From: Phoronis australis
Taxonomy: Eukaryota > Phoronida > Phoronidae
Reading direction: 5' to 3'
Assembly: GCA_002633005.1 (NCBI GenBank)
Contig: NMRA01000345.1
Coordinates: 125,073 to 189,072, forward strand
DNA length: 64,000 nt
The stretch's first letter is position 1, and each line of letters starts with the position of its first letter. Shown here piece by piece: positions 47,301-58,022 of this stretch. The notes beneath the pieces were generated by a model, which was not told the origin of the DNA, did no database searches, and worked only from the letters and a program-made list of their open reading frames with translations. Made by a program: the position numbers and the translations under genes.

Positions 47301-50300
47301 TATAATGATTTCAATCACTGATGTCTCAAAATGTTTATCTTATATCCATTCAGTTATAATGTTTATCTTATTTCCGTTCAGTTATAATGTTCATCTTATA
47401 TCCGTTCAGTTATAATGTTCATCTTATATCCGTTCAGTTATAATGTTCATCTTATATCCGTTCAGTTATAATATTCATCTTATATCCGTTCAGTTATAAT
47501 GTTCATCTTATATCCGTTCAGTTATACTGTTCATCTTATATCCGTTCAGTTATAATGTTCATCTTATATCCGTTCAGTTATAATGTTCATCTTATATCCG
47601 TTCAGTTATAATGTTCATCTTATATCCGTTCAGTTATAATGTTCATCTTATATCCATTCAGTTATAATGATCATCTTATATCCGTTCTGTTATAATGTTC
47701 ATCTTACATCCGTTCAGTTATAATGTTCATCTTACTTCCGTTCAGTTATAATGTTTATCTTACATCCGTTCAGTTATAATGTTCATCTTATTTCCGTTCA
47801 GTTATAATTTTTATCTTGCATCCGTTCAGTTATAACGTTCATCTTATATCCGTTCAGTTATAATGTTCATCTTATATCCGTTCAGTTATAATAACAGTGC
47901 AGTAATGGATGTTGTTATAGTGTGACAAACACAGAGGAAGAGAAGAAACAGTGTCACATCACAATTACAGCTGCCCCATCTCTGGTTCCATGTGAAGAGT
48001 GCAACAAATGTTATAAACACGGTAATCTGTTTACAGAGTTTAGACATGGACTTTATGTGTTTCAGGCAACTTGCAAAATTTTTAAACTCAAGTCATCGTC
48101 ACTGATAAAGAGCATCTACTTGGCTCTTGAACAGGGATTTGATATCACTAAATAGTTTCATAAGGTTGTTAGAGTTGATGAGTAATAGTTTCTTATTTTC
48201 ACAACCAGAAAAAAACACAGTAGCTTCATTTTTTTCAGTTCTGTAGTGAAATATTGGGCATGTGTCTTTTACAGGAGAATGCCACCCGATTTAATTAGTT
48301 TTTTTTTTTACCGTCTTAATCGATCTACATCCACATCACCTCATAAACGGTCGATCTTACCTCCCCGAGAGGTGTTGCGTTAACCTGTGAGAAAGGTGAG
48401 AAATGACGCATCGACGTCATTGGTTCTTCTGCAGAGTGAGTGCCCCTATGGTGTGGTGTATCGTTTTCGCTTGTGCGAACTATGAAGCTGCGAGGAAAGC
48501 ACGTATATCGTTTTTCGATTTCCTTGAGAGCCCATAATTCTTCGAAAGTGGCTTGGGGTAGTGAAGAATGAAAAGTAGACTGTTAATACCAGGTATGAGG
48601 CTGTGAAACTTCTCCGTGTCTGTCAGTGGCTGGCATTTTGTCGGATTGGTTGTTTATCAGTTTTTGAAAATGGAGAATTGTAGTTGGCCATGAGAACATA
48701 AACAATTACAATTAATTCAAGGAGTGAGAACATAATATTTTATATAACCTGTATGATGGCTGACTCATTCATGAGGCTTCTGTTTGGTCCTCTGGGTGTA
48801 GGATGTTAGTTTAGAACCGGTGCAAAATCAAGATGGTTTGTACGAGACACTCTGCACTTCTCCAAGAAGGCGGTTCACTTGCAGAATTTCGTGGCAGCAA
48901 ACGCAAGCGTCAGTTGTTTTCATTATCGTGCAGTTAACTTACTGACGCCATGACAATGAGTCACTCAAACGGTTTTCGGAACTATCCATATGTTCCATTG
49001 TCTGTGCACATTCACTGAGCCTCTCTATAATTTCTTGATCAGTGTATTCCGGTTCGAACTGATAGCCTGTGAAACCTATCGATCGACCTGTGAAGTCTTC
49101 GTCGGATGACCGCTCGTCTAAGTCGGTATTGAGTTGCCAAGTTAACGTTTATTATTGTGCGTTCTGTTTCAAAATTATTCTCACTCTAACCATATAAAAC
49201 TGAAACAAAGTCTGTCGCATTATATACAATTTGTAATGCCTTGGAGTGTTCCTGAGTGCAAATGTTTTGAGAAGCTAGCAATGAATGAATCACTGCGTTA
49301 CCAGCTTTAGATGCAATTAACTAATTGACCGGGCACCGGGGCCGCCTTGTGAGCGCATGCTAATTCAGTGTTTGCTGACAGAATGCTGTCGCGAAACAAT
49401 ACATTATTCAAATCATTGTTGCTATACAACTTGCCCTGACGGTTCTGTGGAAGGGTGACCTGACTTCGCAGCCCACAACGAGCTAGTTAGTAGATTTGCA
49501 GTTTCGCAGCTAATTCACAAAAATAACCACGTGTACATTTTTTCTTTGGCTCATTAGTATAGTCTTTTCGTGACTGGAAGTTTTGTTTCCAGCTTTGGCT
49601 GGTTTATGTCCGTGATGTCTTCAGTCTGGTCGCGATGGGCCTGCTGATCGGGTTTTGAGCCACTGATCGAGATAGCACGTATTTTGTGTGTTAAGAACTG
49701 AAAAAATCACAAGTCTAAAATTACAATACACAGCTATGTTCTCCTAGTCCTCTCTGTATTTTAAGGACAAATAATTTGAATTTATCAGCGAACAGACCCC
49801 AAACTGCCGCCACCGACCTTGGTAAATTGGCCTACCTAACTCTGTAGGCAACGATACGTTCAAATACCTAAAACTCTGTAACAGCGAAATAAAATATCAT
49901 GTTTCTTCAATAACTCGGTGTATTTTTAAGAGTTTTACATCGAATTTTGATGATTTCATTGGTGTAAAATGATGAATTCAAGCGATAAGCTGACACCAGT
50001 AAGCGTGTTGTGAACTGCTGAACAAACTGCATTCGAACCTCTGACGTCATTGGTTAATTTTAACACCTCCGTCTGCCGTCAGGTGTCAGGTAAAAGAGCT
50101 GTACTTGCTGTTATCATGTGCAACTACTCGATCTGAATTGATACAATTTAGGTTGTTTTTTGGGTGGCATTCTCCTTTATATTATGCAGAGGACAATGCA
50201 CATAGTGATTAATTCAGTGCTTCCACTGAAACGTGACTAGAATTACTCTTGTCATCCTAACTTGCATCCTTCAACAAACCGGCTTCTATGAGGAGGTTGA

Positions 50301-53300
50301 TTCTGTCAAACTTGTGTGAAAATTGCAGCTTAATGAACCTGATGTCATTTTGCTCAAATGTTGCACTGTTTACTTGTGATGTTTCAGCTACACACCTCGA
50401 TCTTCCCGTCTCATCAAAGAAGTGTGTCCAACATAGCTTCGTGGTTCACACAAAGTACGAGTTAGCGCCGCCTTACCCATCATTTGCTCCGTTGATATTC
50501 ATGAAACTTGATGGCGTCGTCATGTTCAACACTGGTGACTCGCTAGTAGCATTGAGTGTAGAGCTAGGTGCAGCCAACAACTTGAGACTTTTCTCGCCAG
50601 AAGATAGGGACGAGTATATTCATGTTCTATCACCAAGATCTTCACTGAGTTCTTATTCACATGAGGATCCTATAACCCGACACGGGGCCTTGAAAACTGG
50701 TTACAATAGCATGGTTGATGACTGCTATGGCCGCCATGATATCTCGCCTAGGTCCTATGGCAGCGGTGAAGATCGTTCACGACCGTTCTCCTCTCCTGTT
50801 AGTCCTTATGCAAATAACTTAACGCCGCAACACCTGAACGACCCGTACTCGCCGAGCAATATCACTAGTGATTCGGAGTCGGATAAACCCGTGGACTATA
50901 AGCCCAGGTCTCGAATGGTCGAATTACGCACGACTCTGGCAAGCATAAGCAACAATGTGCGAGCTGCGGAAGATTTACAGATGAACTTGCCGGAGCTGAA
51001 TAACACCCTCGCGGAAAGTACGAGACATGAAGATCACGTTACATTACCAGTGGACGCTGTGTGCTCGGGGAGTGAGATTGAGGACCAGGAAAATTTGTGC
51101 GCCACACAGCTGATGAGTGATAAGAGTGTTGGCACGGACTCGGCTCCCATCATGAGAAAACATCTAGACTGTGGCCGGGAAATATCCATCACTCCCTCTG
51201 GTATCAAATCTCACAAGCGAGACCCGTACGATTTCGAGAACAGTCCAGACCCTTGTAGGGCCACCGGTACAGACTGTTTGGGTGAATTTCCCACACCAAA
51301 TATTCTTCTGCGAGTTCACCACCGTCCGCCGCGATTAGACATTAACAGAGAGATCAGTATATCATTGCCAGCACCGTTAACTCGTCCTGACTCTTCGATG
51401 AGTAGACAGAGCTTTGAGCTGGGTCGTGATATTTGCCTTTCTCCGTCCACTACGGATGCATTCAGTACTTGTAGTTCGTGTTTGAACAGTCCTCTTGTCC
51501 TCCACAATGATAGTCAGTGTTTCACCTACTCTATAAGACAGTATTACGAGAGAGAGGGGGAGGAGGAGGCGGTCATCGATATGGATGGTAAGTGGGAGGG
51601 GCTTATCATAGCGAATTATCTGTGATTTTTAAGTGGGAGGGGCTTATCATAGTGAATTATCTGTGAATTATAAATTTGTATTATAATGGTGGCAAAGTGG
51701 GAGGGGGTTATCATAGTGAATTATCTGTGAATTATAAGCTTGTATTATAATGGTAGCAAAGCGGCATGGGTTTATGAACAGTGCCTTTTGTGGTTGTTGC
51801 TTTAATGCTAATGCTAGTTTGGTAATCTCTGAGTTCCATCTGAATGTTGAAACCCACACTATAATGGCAAGGATATTCTTAACTCCGGTTCATTAATTTA
51901 CATGTAGATTAATTAACATGTGAGTTAATTAAATTGGGTTAATTAACATGTGGGTTAATTAACATGTGGGTTAATTAGCATAAGGGTTAATTAACATAAG
52001 GGTTAATGAACATATTTGTGGGAGGAAGAGTAGCTTCAACTTGTGCAACATGAATCATTATCAGTCACTGTTGGTTTGCGGCTCTCCTGATACTATTTCG
52101 TTATTTGTTCCGTTATTTGGTCTAGTTTTCAGATAGTGACAGAAAGTGTCTAGGAAGAATCGTATATTTTAATCTTATCAGCCAAACAGGACTAGTCTGT
52201 GATGAATCTGTGTGTTTTATGTGCATTGCGTTTAAAACTTATTGCTTGCTGTAGACCCGGTAAGCAAAGTCGCTAAATACTGTTTGTTTTGAACTGTATT
52301 CACAATATTGAGTGAGCATGTGTGCAAAGGTGTGTTCAGGTAATCTCCATGTTTCACCGTTTTATTTGTATGCCATATCCATCGGGTGTCAATGGCTAGG
52401 GCGTCTTAGTACAAAACTCAAAAATAATGGTGTTGCCGTTAAGCTGAATTATAGAGATATGAGCATCCGAAGGTGACTAAGTGTTGAAAATTCAGAGGGG
52501 CGTTTAAGGGTACTAATCACCCTCCCCTAATTATGTTTTCTATCGTGTTATATTTGTGATCAANNNNNNNNNNNNNNNNNNNNNNNNNNNNNNNNNNNNN
52601 NNNNNNNNNNNNNNNNNNNNNNNNNNNNNNNNNNNNNNNNNNNNNNNNNNNNNNNNNNNNNAGTGCATACAAACAAAACATACCGGTAGTATGTGAAAGT
52701 TTCATTTGAATTCGATTGGCTTTTTCTGAGGTCTATATGGCGTTGGCCAAATTTTGACTTTTTGTAGAGTCCTGTGTAACTTGGTTGTTTTCAGCCTCGC
52801 CTAACAGTTCGCCAGTTGACTCTTGACGTAGAACAGTACATCGGAGAGACCATCAGGACCCAGGCTGAGTGGAGCAGTAGATATGTCGCCTTGACTGACT
52901 ATGACATTCAGATACTGGATGTGAGCACATTACTGTCACTTTTTTTAATCTCTTCTGTTACAGTAAAGAGCAGATACATGGCCTTGATCAACTAGGACAT
53001 TCAGATATTAGACATGAACACTACATTACTGTCACTCAAATTAGTCCTTACAAAATTAATGCATATAGTTTTCAAAAGAAATTCTGAGTCTTGTCCAAAA
53101 AGGCCTCAGTCTGTAGCCTTTATCAGCTGTTTCTGTATGTTTGTTCAACACGATGTGGCCTAACATAGTTATTATAAATTTGGACAGGCGAAATTACTGC
53201 ATAAGTGCAAAGTAAATGCTTTTAACAGTAAATAAAAAGTACGGTGACCAAAAAATTTAGGAAATCATGAAAACGAAGACCACATGATTACATCATTTTT

Positions 53301-56300
53301 CAAAATTGAAATGAGTCCACCCACAACTCAACATTTTGTGATGATTAACAGCCCTATTTACAATTCTTATATCTATTCAGAGTGACGTTTGATTTCAGCT
53401 GCGATGCCACAACGTTGGATAGGATTCTGAAAAGGAAAGTGAGATTCAAGATCCGAGTTATTGTCAACTCTTTGTTATATGATAGTGTAGAATGATCTTG
53501 ATCGTTGTCTTTCAGGTGTGTCCTGAGACATGCAGCGTAATAGCTATGGTCCTGGCTCTGGTGCGGGCCAAGCCTTACCCCCGCCAGGAACACAGGTGTA
53601 GGCACAACATGTAAGTACCAGTCAGAGACAGATTGACGAGTCTTGTTGAATCCTTAGACAGAGATTGCTTGTGTACATTGTGGGCTCACGTTTAGTGTCA
53701 TAATTATGTTGAGACACTTTGGCTGCATTTGAATGACTTTGTTGATTCTGCCAAGTCAACCAGCTTAAGACATCTGATTGGTCCGTAAGCTGGAAATCAT
53801 GATTGTGTGAACCAATCAGATGTCTAATCACAGCCTTGTTTTGATCTCCTCTGTCAGAAGATATAACTCAAGTTATGAAGAGTTGCAGCAGCTTTAAACC
53901 GTGGTTCAGTCCAAAACTTTTGATTTAGACCACTTACTGCTGTAAAATTGGTCTCACACATCTTGTTCCTTTCTTAGAAGAGATTGAAGTGGTTTCATGG
54001 TTTGCAAAGACCTGGGTGATCGTTATTTGTTGAGACCATGTTTGGTACATAAAATGGCCCACCGTGGTTATGAGAGCCTGGTCTCCAACAGTAATGACCT
54101 GCCAGCTTGTTCGAAGCCCTGAAACCATCTCCAATTTCCTTAAGAACAATTTGAGACTAATTTCATAATGGTAAGTGGTCCAAATCAATATTGTAGTTTG
54201 TTCTCATGATGGAAGACTTCTAGTTTTCGATTATTGTACAATACCCGAGATGGAACTTTTAGGTTAAGTGTATTTTTGGTGTGTTTTGACTCTCTCGGAA
54301 TTTATTTCATCTCACTTAAAACGTATATAGAGTGCAATATCGACGGGTGAAAAATGGCCAAGTTTGAAGTATTAATGAGAATGACACAATTTGTGAAGTC
54401 TAAAATAACCGTCCTGTGCTTTCATCCTGACCACAGTATTGGCATGAAAAGATGCCACTTCAACTCACCTCATTTCAGTCACTCGATTTTTTGTGAGATG
54501 TCTGTAATCAGATCAATGGACACTTGGTTTTTGCGAAATGGGATATTCCGAGCAGCGCTCAATATAATTTTAGAGTTGTATACGTTTAGGACTTGCTTTG
54601 AACAAGAACAGAAATATCCCCAATTAAAATTTTGGTTAAACCTCTGTCATGGTCAGGAACAATGTTAGAAAACAGAGCTTGCATAGCTCGTCAGCGCCAA
54701 AGTTGGTGTTTAAATTCAAATGACCTTATGATGGGCCGCGGCGACCAGCCGTGTAGTTTGACATCGGGTGGTTGTATAGCCTAGGCGGCGTTATTTCTTT
54801 TTCTCTTTGTTCTCGTGAGGATTGTAGCATTGTGTCATTTATTTGATATGTCAAATATAATAATTCTTGAAATTATGACCTAAGAGAAATGCGATTTACA
54901 ACAAAAAGCTGATGTGCGTTAATTATTTTTCAGTTAAAATTTTTTCTTGCCTTCAGTTTATATATATATATATATATCTATATATATAAATAATTGCAGG
55001 CGTCTGGTCCATGTTGTACCGGACGTGTGCTGGCCACTCGGGTGGGCCCATTGCTCGGTGCATTCATTTAGTCCGAGACGACCATGTCATTCTTGGTGTT
55101 CCTAGCTCTCCCCATCTGTGTTCCACTTAGCGTTGGCAGCTGCCGTTACCTTTCTGTTGCAGTAAGTCATCGCCAAGACTATACCAGACTGGCTTCAAAT
55201 TTGTATGGAACTTGACCTCAGGCGCTTATACTACTATAGACATTGATGACTTGATGGAGTACAACATGGCACAGCTCAAAGGGTAAGCTTTGTACTGTGC
55301 TTGCTTATTTACTTATTATGTGCAAATCATATTGCTCTGCATTCAGCCATTGTAGCGCACATGCTCTTAAAAACACACACATACACACATGCACTAGGTC
55401 TTGCACAGGCCTTGGCCATTCAAAGAACTGTTCATTGTCAGTTTTTTACAAGGCGTAACAGGAGTGCCCATCTTTTTGCCCATTTAAAGACTGCAGGGTT
55501 TTAGCTGTTGGACGTATATCAGTACTGCAGTGGCAGCTCTACGTTTTTACGAAGGGGGGCTTAGGATTCGCATGGATTCGAGGCGTGTAGAATTTTTTTG
55601 GTTTTTGTAGCCGATTTCCTTTTCCTGGTGACGTTTTTAAATGCTTATTTTTGACCCTGTCTCAAAGGGGTTTTAAGTTTTTAAGTCCTGGTCACTTTGA
55701 ATTGTAAGGCCTTGTCTTGTTATCATGCCTCCTTGTGGGTTTTGAACAGTTTTGCTACTCCACGTCAGCAGGACATGCATCTTTTGACATTCTGAGACTC
55801 AGGTTTGTTTGCGATGATTTCAGCAAAGACTGGAACCCATGTCATGACCTGTGTGTTAGGATGCAGCGGCTGTGGAAGGTGCCTCAGTCACAAGTCAAGT
55901 CAGTCAACGTCCTGACCAATGATTCAGTGTTCAGAGGTTTGTTACTGTCCCTACAACAGTCGGGTCATTGTTTAAGACCTGCACACTTCGTAAAATTTCT
56001 TGGCCAAATGCCGAGCGGAATAAAATGTATGAAATCAGTGACTGAATTGTCACGTGTGGATATTTTATAAAAGGTTTTTATACCAGTCAATATCAGTCAT
56101 TTCTATGAATTGTTATGAATAGAATGGTGGTATAAATGGTTGATAATAATTTATATTGTTCATACAATACATCATGCAAGGTTTCAATTTACATTACCTC
56201 TTATCATTGTCGTAAATGATGGAGAGGTTTTCCACAAATGATGTCATGAATGATGATCATTTATCATCAAGCTCATATGAATTGATATCAACCAAAATGG

Positions 56301-56918
56301 GGCTGTAAGGGTTGACTTACAGGTTCAGTTGACCCTTGTTTAACTCATCGTCGCGCAACCCGTTTGACTTCTGCTGCGACCCGTTTCAGGAAGTTGTTCG
56401 CATCAATCCATCCTACATATGTGAAAATACAACCTAAATTTGTTTGTTGATGTTCCATGAAACACAATTTCTCTTGTTAATACTGAATTAATGTATTCAA
56501 GTAGATTAAGCCCACTAGTTTGGGTACTGAAGTCTCACCTACAATATTTTGCTCCACTCTGCAGTTCTGGTACCTAAGTGCGTGAAACGGTGTTTTTGTT
56601 CACGAAAGCTGCTGGATATCTAATATTGTTATTATGACAGGCAATTGTAGCATTAAAAAGAGATCATTTTTAAAATATTGTTAAAGAATTTTAGGAATTT
56701 CTTCAGCTTCATCTAATTTATGAAAAACATCTAAGGAAACTAGAGAAAAAACAAAGTTTTTATGTGGAAATTCGCCACTTTTTAAAGCATGAAAAGAGTT
56801 TAGTCTACTATTTCTTGAATGTATTGAATATGCAAATTTTACAAAAAGCTTCACCCTTTCAGGTAAAAGTTTGCGGGTTCTACTGGATACACTCAACTAC
56901 GTGGCAATCCTTTTGTAA
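41340..56918 (+). CDS. DCAF15: DDB1- and CUL4-associated factor 15 (11 visible coding exons, one probably missing)
   Basis: Substrate receptor of the CUL4-DDB1 ubiquitin ligase (the human protein is the target of aryl-sulfonamide degraders). Exons: 41340-41450, 44878-44996, 45502-45646, 46075-46181, 47921-48021, 50388-51587, 52795-52920, 53516-53610, 55163-55282, 55824-55936, 56863-56918 (TAA). Recognisable blocks are FLGFTKDGQFVLSYT, VYKLQWWRF, VRLFGEEEIQHDLYLAVCQW, VVHTKYELAPPYPSF, LTVRQLTLDVEQYI, YDIQILDVCPETCSV, FKFVWNLTSGAYTTIDIDDL and the end GKSLRVLLDTLNYVAILL. A zinc site like the human one is visible: CEEC at about 185-188 and CVQH at 207-210. The linker from the 1200-bp exon 6 is Ser-rich and long. 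Exon 50388-51587 ends in phase 1 while 52795 starts in phase 0, so an exon of length 2 mod 3 is missing; the 98-N gap at 52564-52661 is the likely place. Visible length is about 763 aa against 600 in human. Confidence 0.94.
41565..42440. repeat. Three-copy inverted/direct repeat in DCAF15 intron 1
   Basis: 41565-41860 and 41905-42165 are imperfect inverse copies about 260-290 bp long. Both contain TATGCCTCACACTGACTAAA, ATGTATTTAAT and CGTTCAGTTCCCAAAA in matching order. A third, more diverged copy in direct orientation lies at about 42215-42440. No ORF. Probably a foldback-type element with a relic neighbour. Confidence 0.65.
42441..44205. other. DCAF15 intron 1, remaining part
   Basis: No conserved exon recognised. 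A short tandem of TCCGATATTTAGGTACG-type sequence occurs at 43259-43292. Otherwise plain AT-rich intron. Confidence 0.5.
44207..44262 (+). repeat. Short GC-rich repeat shared with 54997-55054
   Basis: About 56 bp: GCAGTCTGGTACACGGTGTA through GGTGGGCCCGTTGC. It matches GCAGGCGTCTGGTCCATGTT through GGTGGGCCCATTGC in another intron of the same gene. Both follow a CAG and translate in the same frame to WxxxYxTCAGxxGGP. Could be a mobile-element fragment; I do not treat it as an exon because DCAF15 phases are complete without it. Confidence 0.45.
46637..46901. mobile_element. MITE family B, copy in DCAF15 intron 4
   Basis: Left terminus TTTGATTTAGACTACATACC then a TATAAAATTGGTCTCGCAG stretch. 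Degenerate right terminus TGAGACCGGTGTTATGAGAG...ACTTCAATTTTT. About 265 bp. Confidence 0.75.
46936..47030. repeat. Three-copy 34-bp tandem repeat
   Basis: The unit is about TCTACTGAAACCATAATCAG plus TCAAAATGNT, repeated three times with few changes, in DCAF15 intron 4. Confidence 0.85.
47332..47892. repeat. 28-bp minisatellite, about 20 units, ending 28 bp before a DCAF15 exon
   Basis: The unit is GTTCATCTTATATCCGTTCA plus GTTATAAT. 561 bp divided by 28 gives 20 units, mostly identical. It ends just upstream of the acceptor of exon 47921-48021. No unique spacers between units, so it is not a CRISPR-type array. Confidence 0.95.
48274..50175. mobile_element. 1.9-kb element with 14-bp perfect inverted termini (DCAF15 intron 5)
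   Basis: Termini GGAGAATGCCACCC (48274-48287) and GGGTGGCATTCTCC (50162-50175) are perfect inverses. Further in, both ends carry GACGTCATTGGTT and a GGTGTT motif in opposite orientation, extending the symmetry. No transposase ORF seen in either strand. Target duplication unclear. It fills almost all of the 2.4-kb intron between exons 47921-48021 and 50388-51587. Confidence 0.6.
51588..51790. repeat. Tandem copies of the sequence at the DCAF15 exon 6 donor
   Basis: Three imperfect copies of AAGTGGGAGGGGCTTATCAT plus AGTGAATTATCTGTGA start at the donor of exon 50388-51587, with the second and third followed by TATTATAATGGTNGCAAAG. The first copy overlaps the splice site itself. Confidence 0.8.
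51895..52020. repeat. GGGTTAATTAACAT short tandem repeat
   Basis: About eight imperfect copies of a TTAATTAACATGNGGG unit in the intron after DCAF15 exon 6. Confidence 0.85.
52564..52661. other. Assembly gap (98 N)
   Basis: N run in the DCAF15 intron between exons 50388-51587 and 52795-52920, where reading phase shows that coding sequence is missing. Confidence 0.99.
53918..54189. mobile_element. MITE family B, well-preserved copy
   Basis: Left CTTTTGATTTAGACCACTTA then a GCTGTAAAATTGGTCTCACA stretch. Right GAGACTAATTTCATAATGGT then AAGTGGTCCAAATCAA. Central GAGCCTGGTCTCC. 272 bp, in DCAF15 intron after exon 53516-53610. Confidence 0.85.
54958..54990. repeat. TA dinucleotide microsatellite
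   Basis: About 30 bp of alternating TA, in the DCAF15 intron before exon 55163-55282. Confidence 0.9.
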
Positions 56919-58022
56919 GAAAACCAAAGAAACAAGCGGCAGGATGAATTTTTTGTGTTTTGGATGATGAACATTTAAGTGTGCAAAGATCTTCCGAGGA
57001 GGAGTATAATGAACTACAGCACAACCGACATAAGTGGGATCCACCCAGACAGACAGATTTCACACAAGCAAAGTGAAATCGGACTTATCTGAAAGACCAA
57101 CTGAAGGAAATAAAACCAACAGTAACTGTGGAACCTAGCTCAAGTTAAGGAAAGATCTGATTTATGCAAGTTTTAATGTACCTTGTTTTAGATAAGATGA
57201 CCATATCGACAACTTCTTGTTACATATATTTTTTCATTTCTTTTGTCGAAAAGTGATTGAATCAAAACAATATAGGAACTCTCAGCTCAAGGTTTTGTAT
57301 TTAATGTTATTTTACAGAATAAGTAATTGTACAAGAAGAGGTGTTGTTTCGCTTTTTTCGTGGCTATTATTCGCTCATTTACTCGAAAATAACAGGGATT
57401 ACAACTGAACTGCATTTGCGTTTTGTTCAACATTGGCTGCACATAATCACAAACAGCATTTCCACCCACAATTGTAGATGTATTGAGCCATATGCAGTGT
57501 CACCTCATAAAAGCGCTGTCTTGGCTCGTATTTTGGAGGTGGAACCCTTCAGGGTGTTTTCTCGTCAAGAGTTGGTGTTCGTTATCACACACGATTGTTT
57601 CAAAGGGAAGATCCATCACCAACAACTCTGTGTGCGACTTCATCTAGATCAGCGGTACAAAATCTCCAGTTTGACACAATGAAAAATGTGTTATTTTGCT
57701 CAAAGTGGGCAATTGTACCAAAGTTTAGAAACAGACAACATTGGCAGTCCCAAGTTCAATGGCAAATGACAAGTCGATGCTACACATAATGGAATTGTAT
57801 GGAAATGTTATGTTATTGGCTATTTTCACTGATTTTATGAATTGCCAAATCTATTTTCAGGCCAACTGTCCATGCAAAACAAAGTGTCCAATATGCTGAA
57901 CACCAACCTTCAGAATCAAGAAAATTCAAATGACTTGAATTTTGGTGTCCCAAGTTCTAGTGACTAAGACATTTTACAATAATAAGCACTGCACAGGATT
58001 TTCATCTTCAATGTGCTGACAA
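56919..58022. other. Convergent intergenic region between DCAF15 and DOHH
   Basis: 1.1 kb. A candidate DCAF15 polyadenylation signal AATAAA lies at 57109-57114, about 190 bp after the stop. No further gene recognised; short ORFs have no domain features. Confidence 0.55.

Noticed and set aside
47332-47892. CRISPR-like regular repeat array
   Set aside because: The 28-bp units are contiguous without unique spacers; it is a minisatellite in an animal intron.
52808-52920. Alternative acceptor for DCAF15 exon at 52808 that restores phase
   Set aside because: It removes the conserved PRLT residues and would delete a conserved block; a missing exon is the better explanation, though not proven.
54354-54668. 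104-codon ORF in a DCAF15 intron
   Set aside because: No domain, no splice-consistent role and no similarity I recognise; probably chance.
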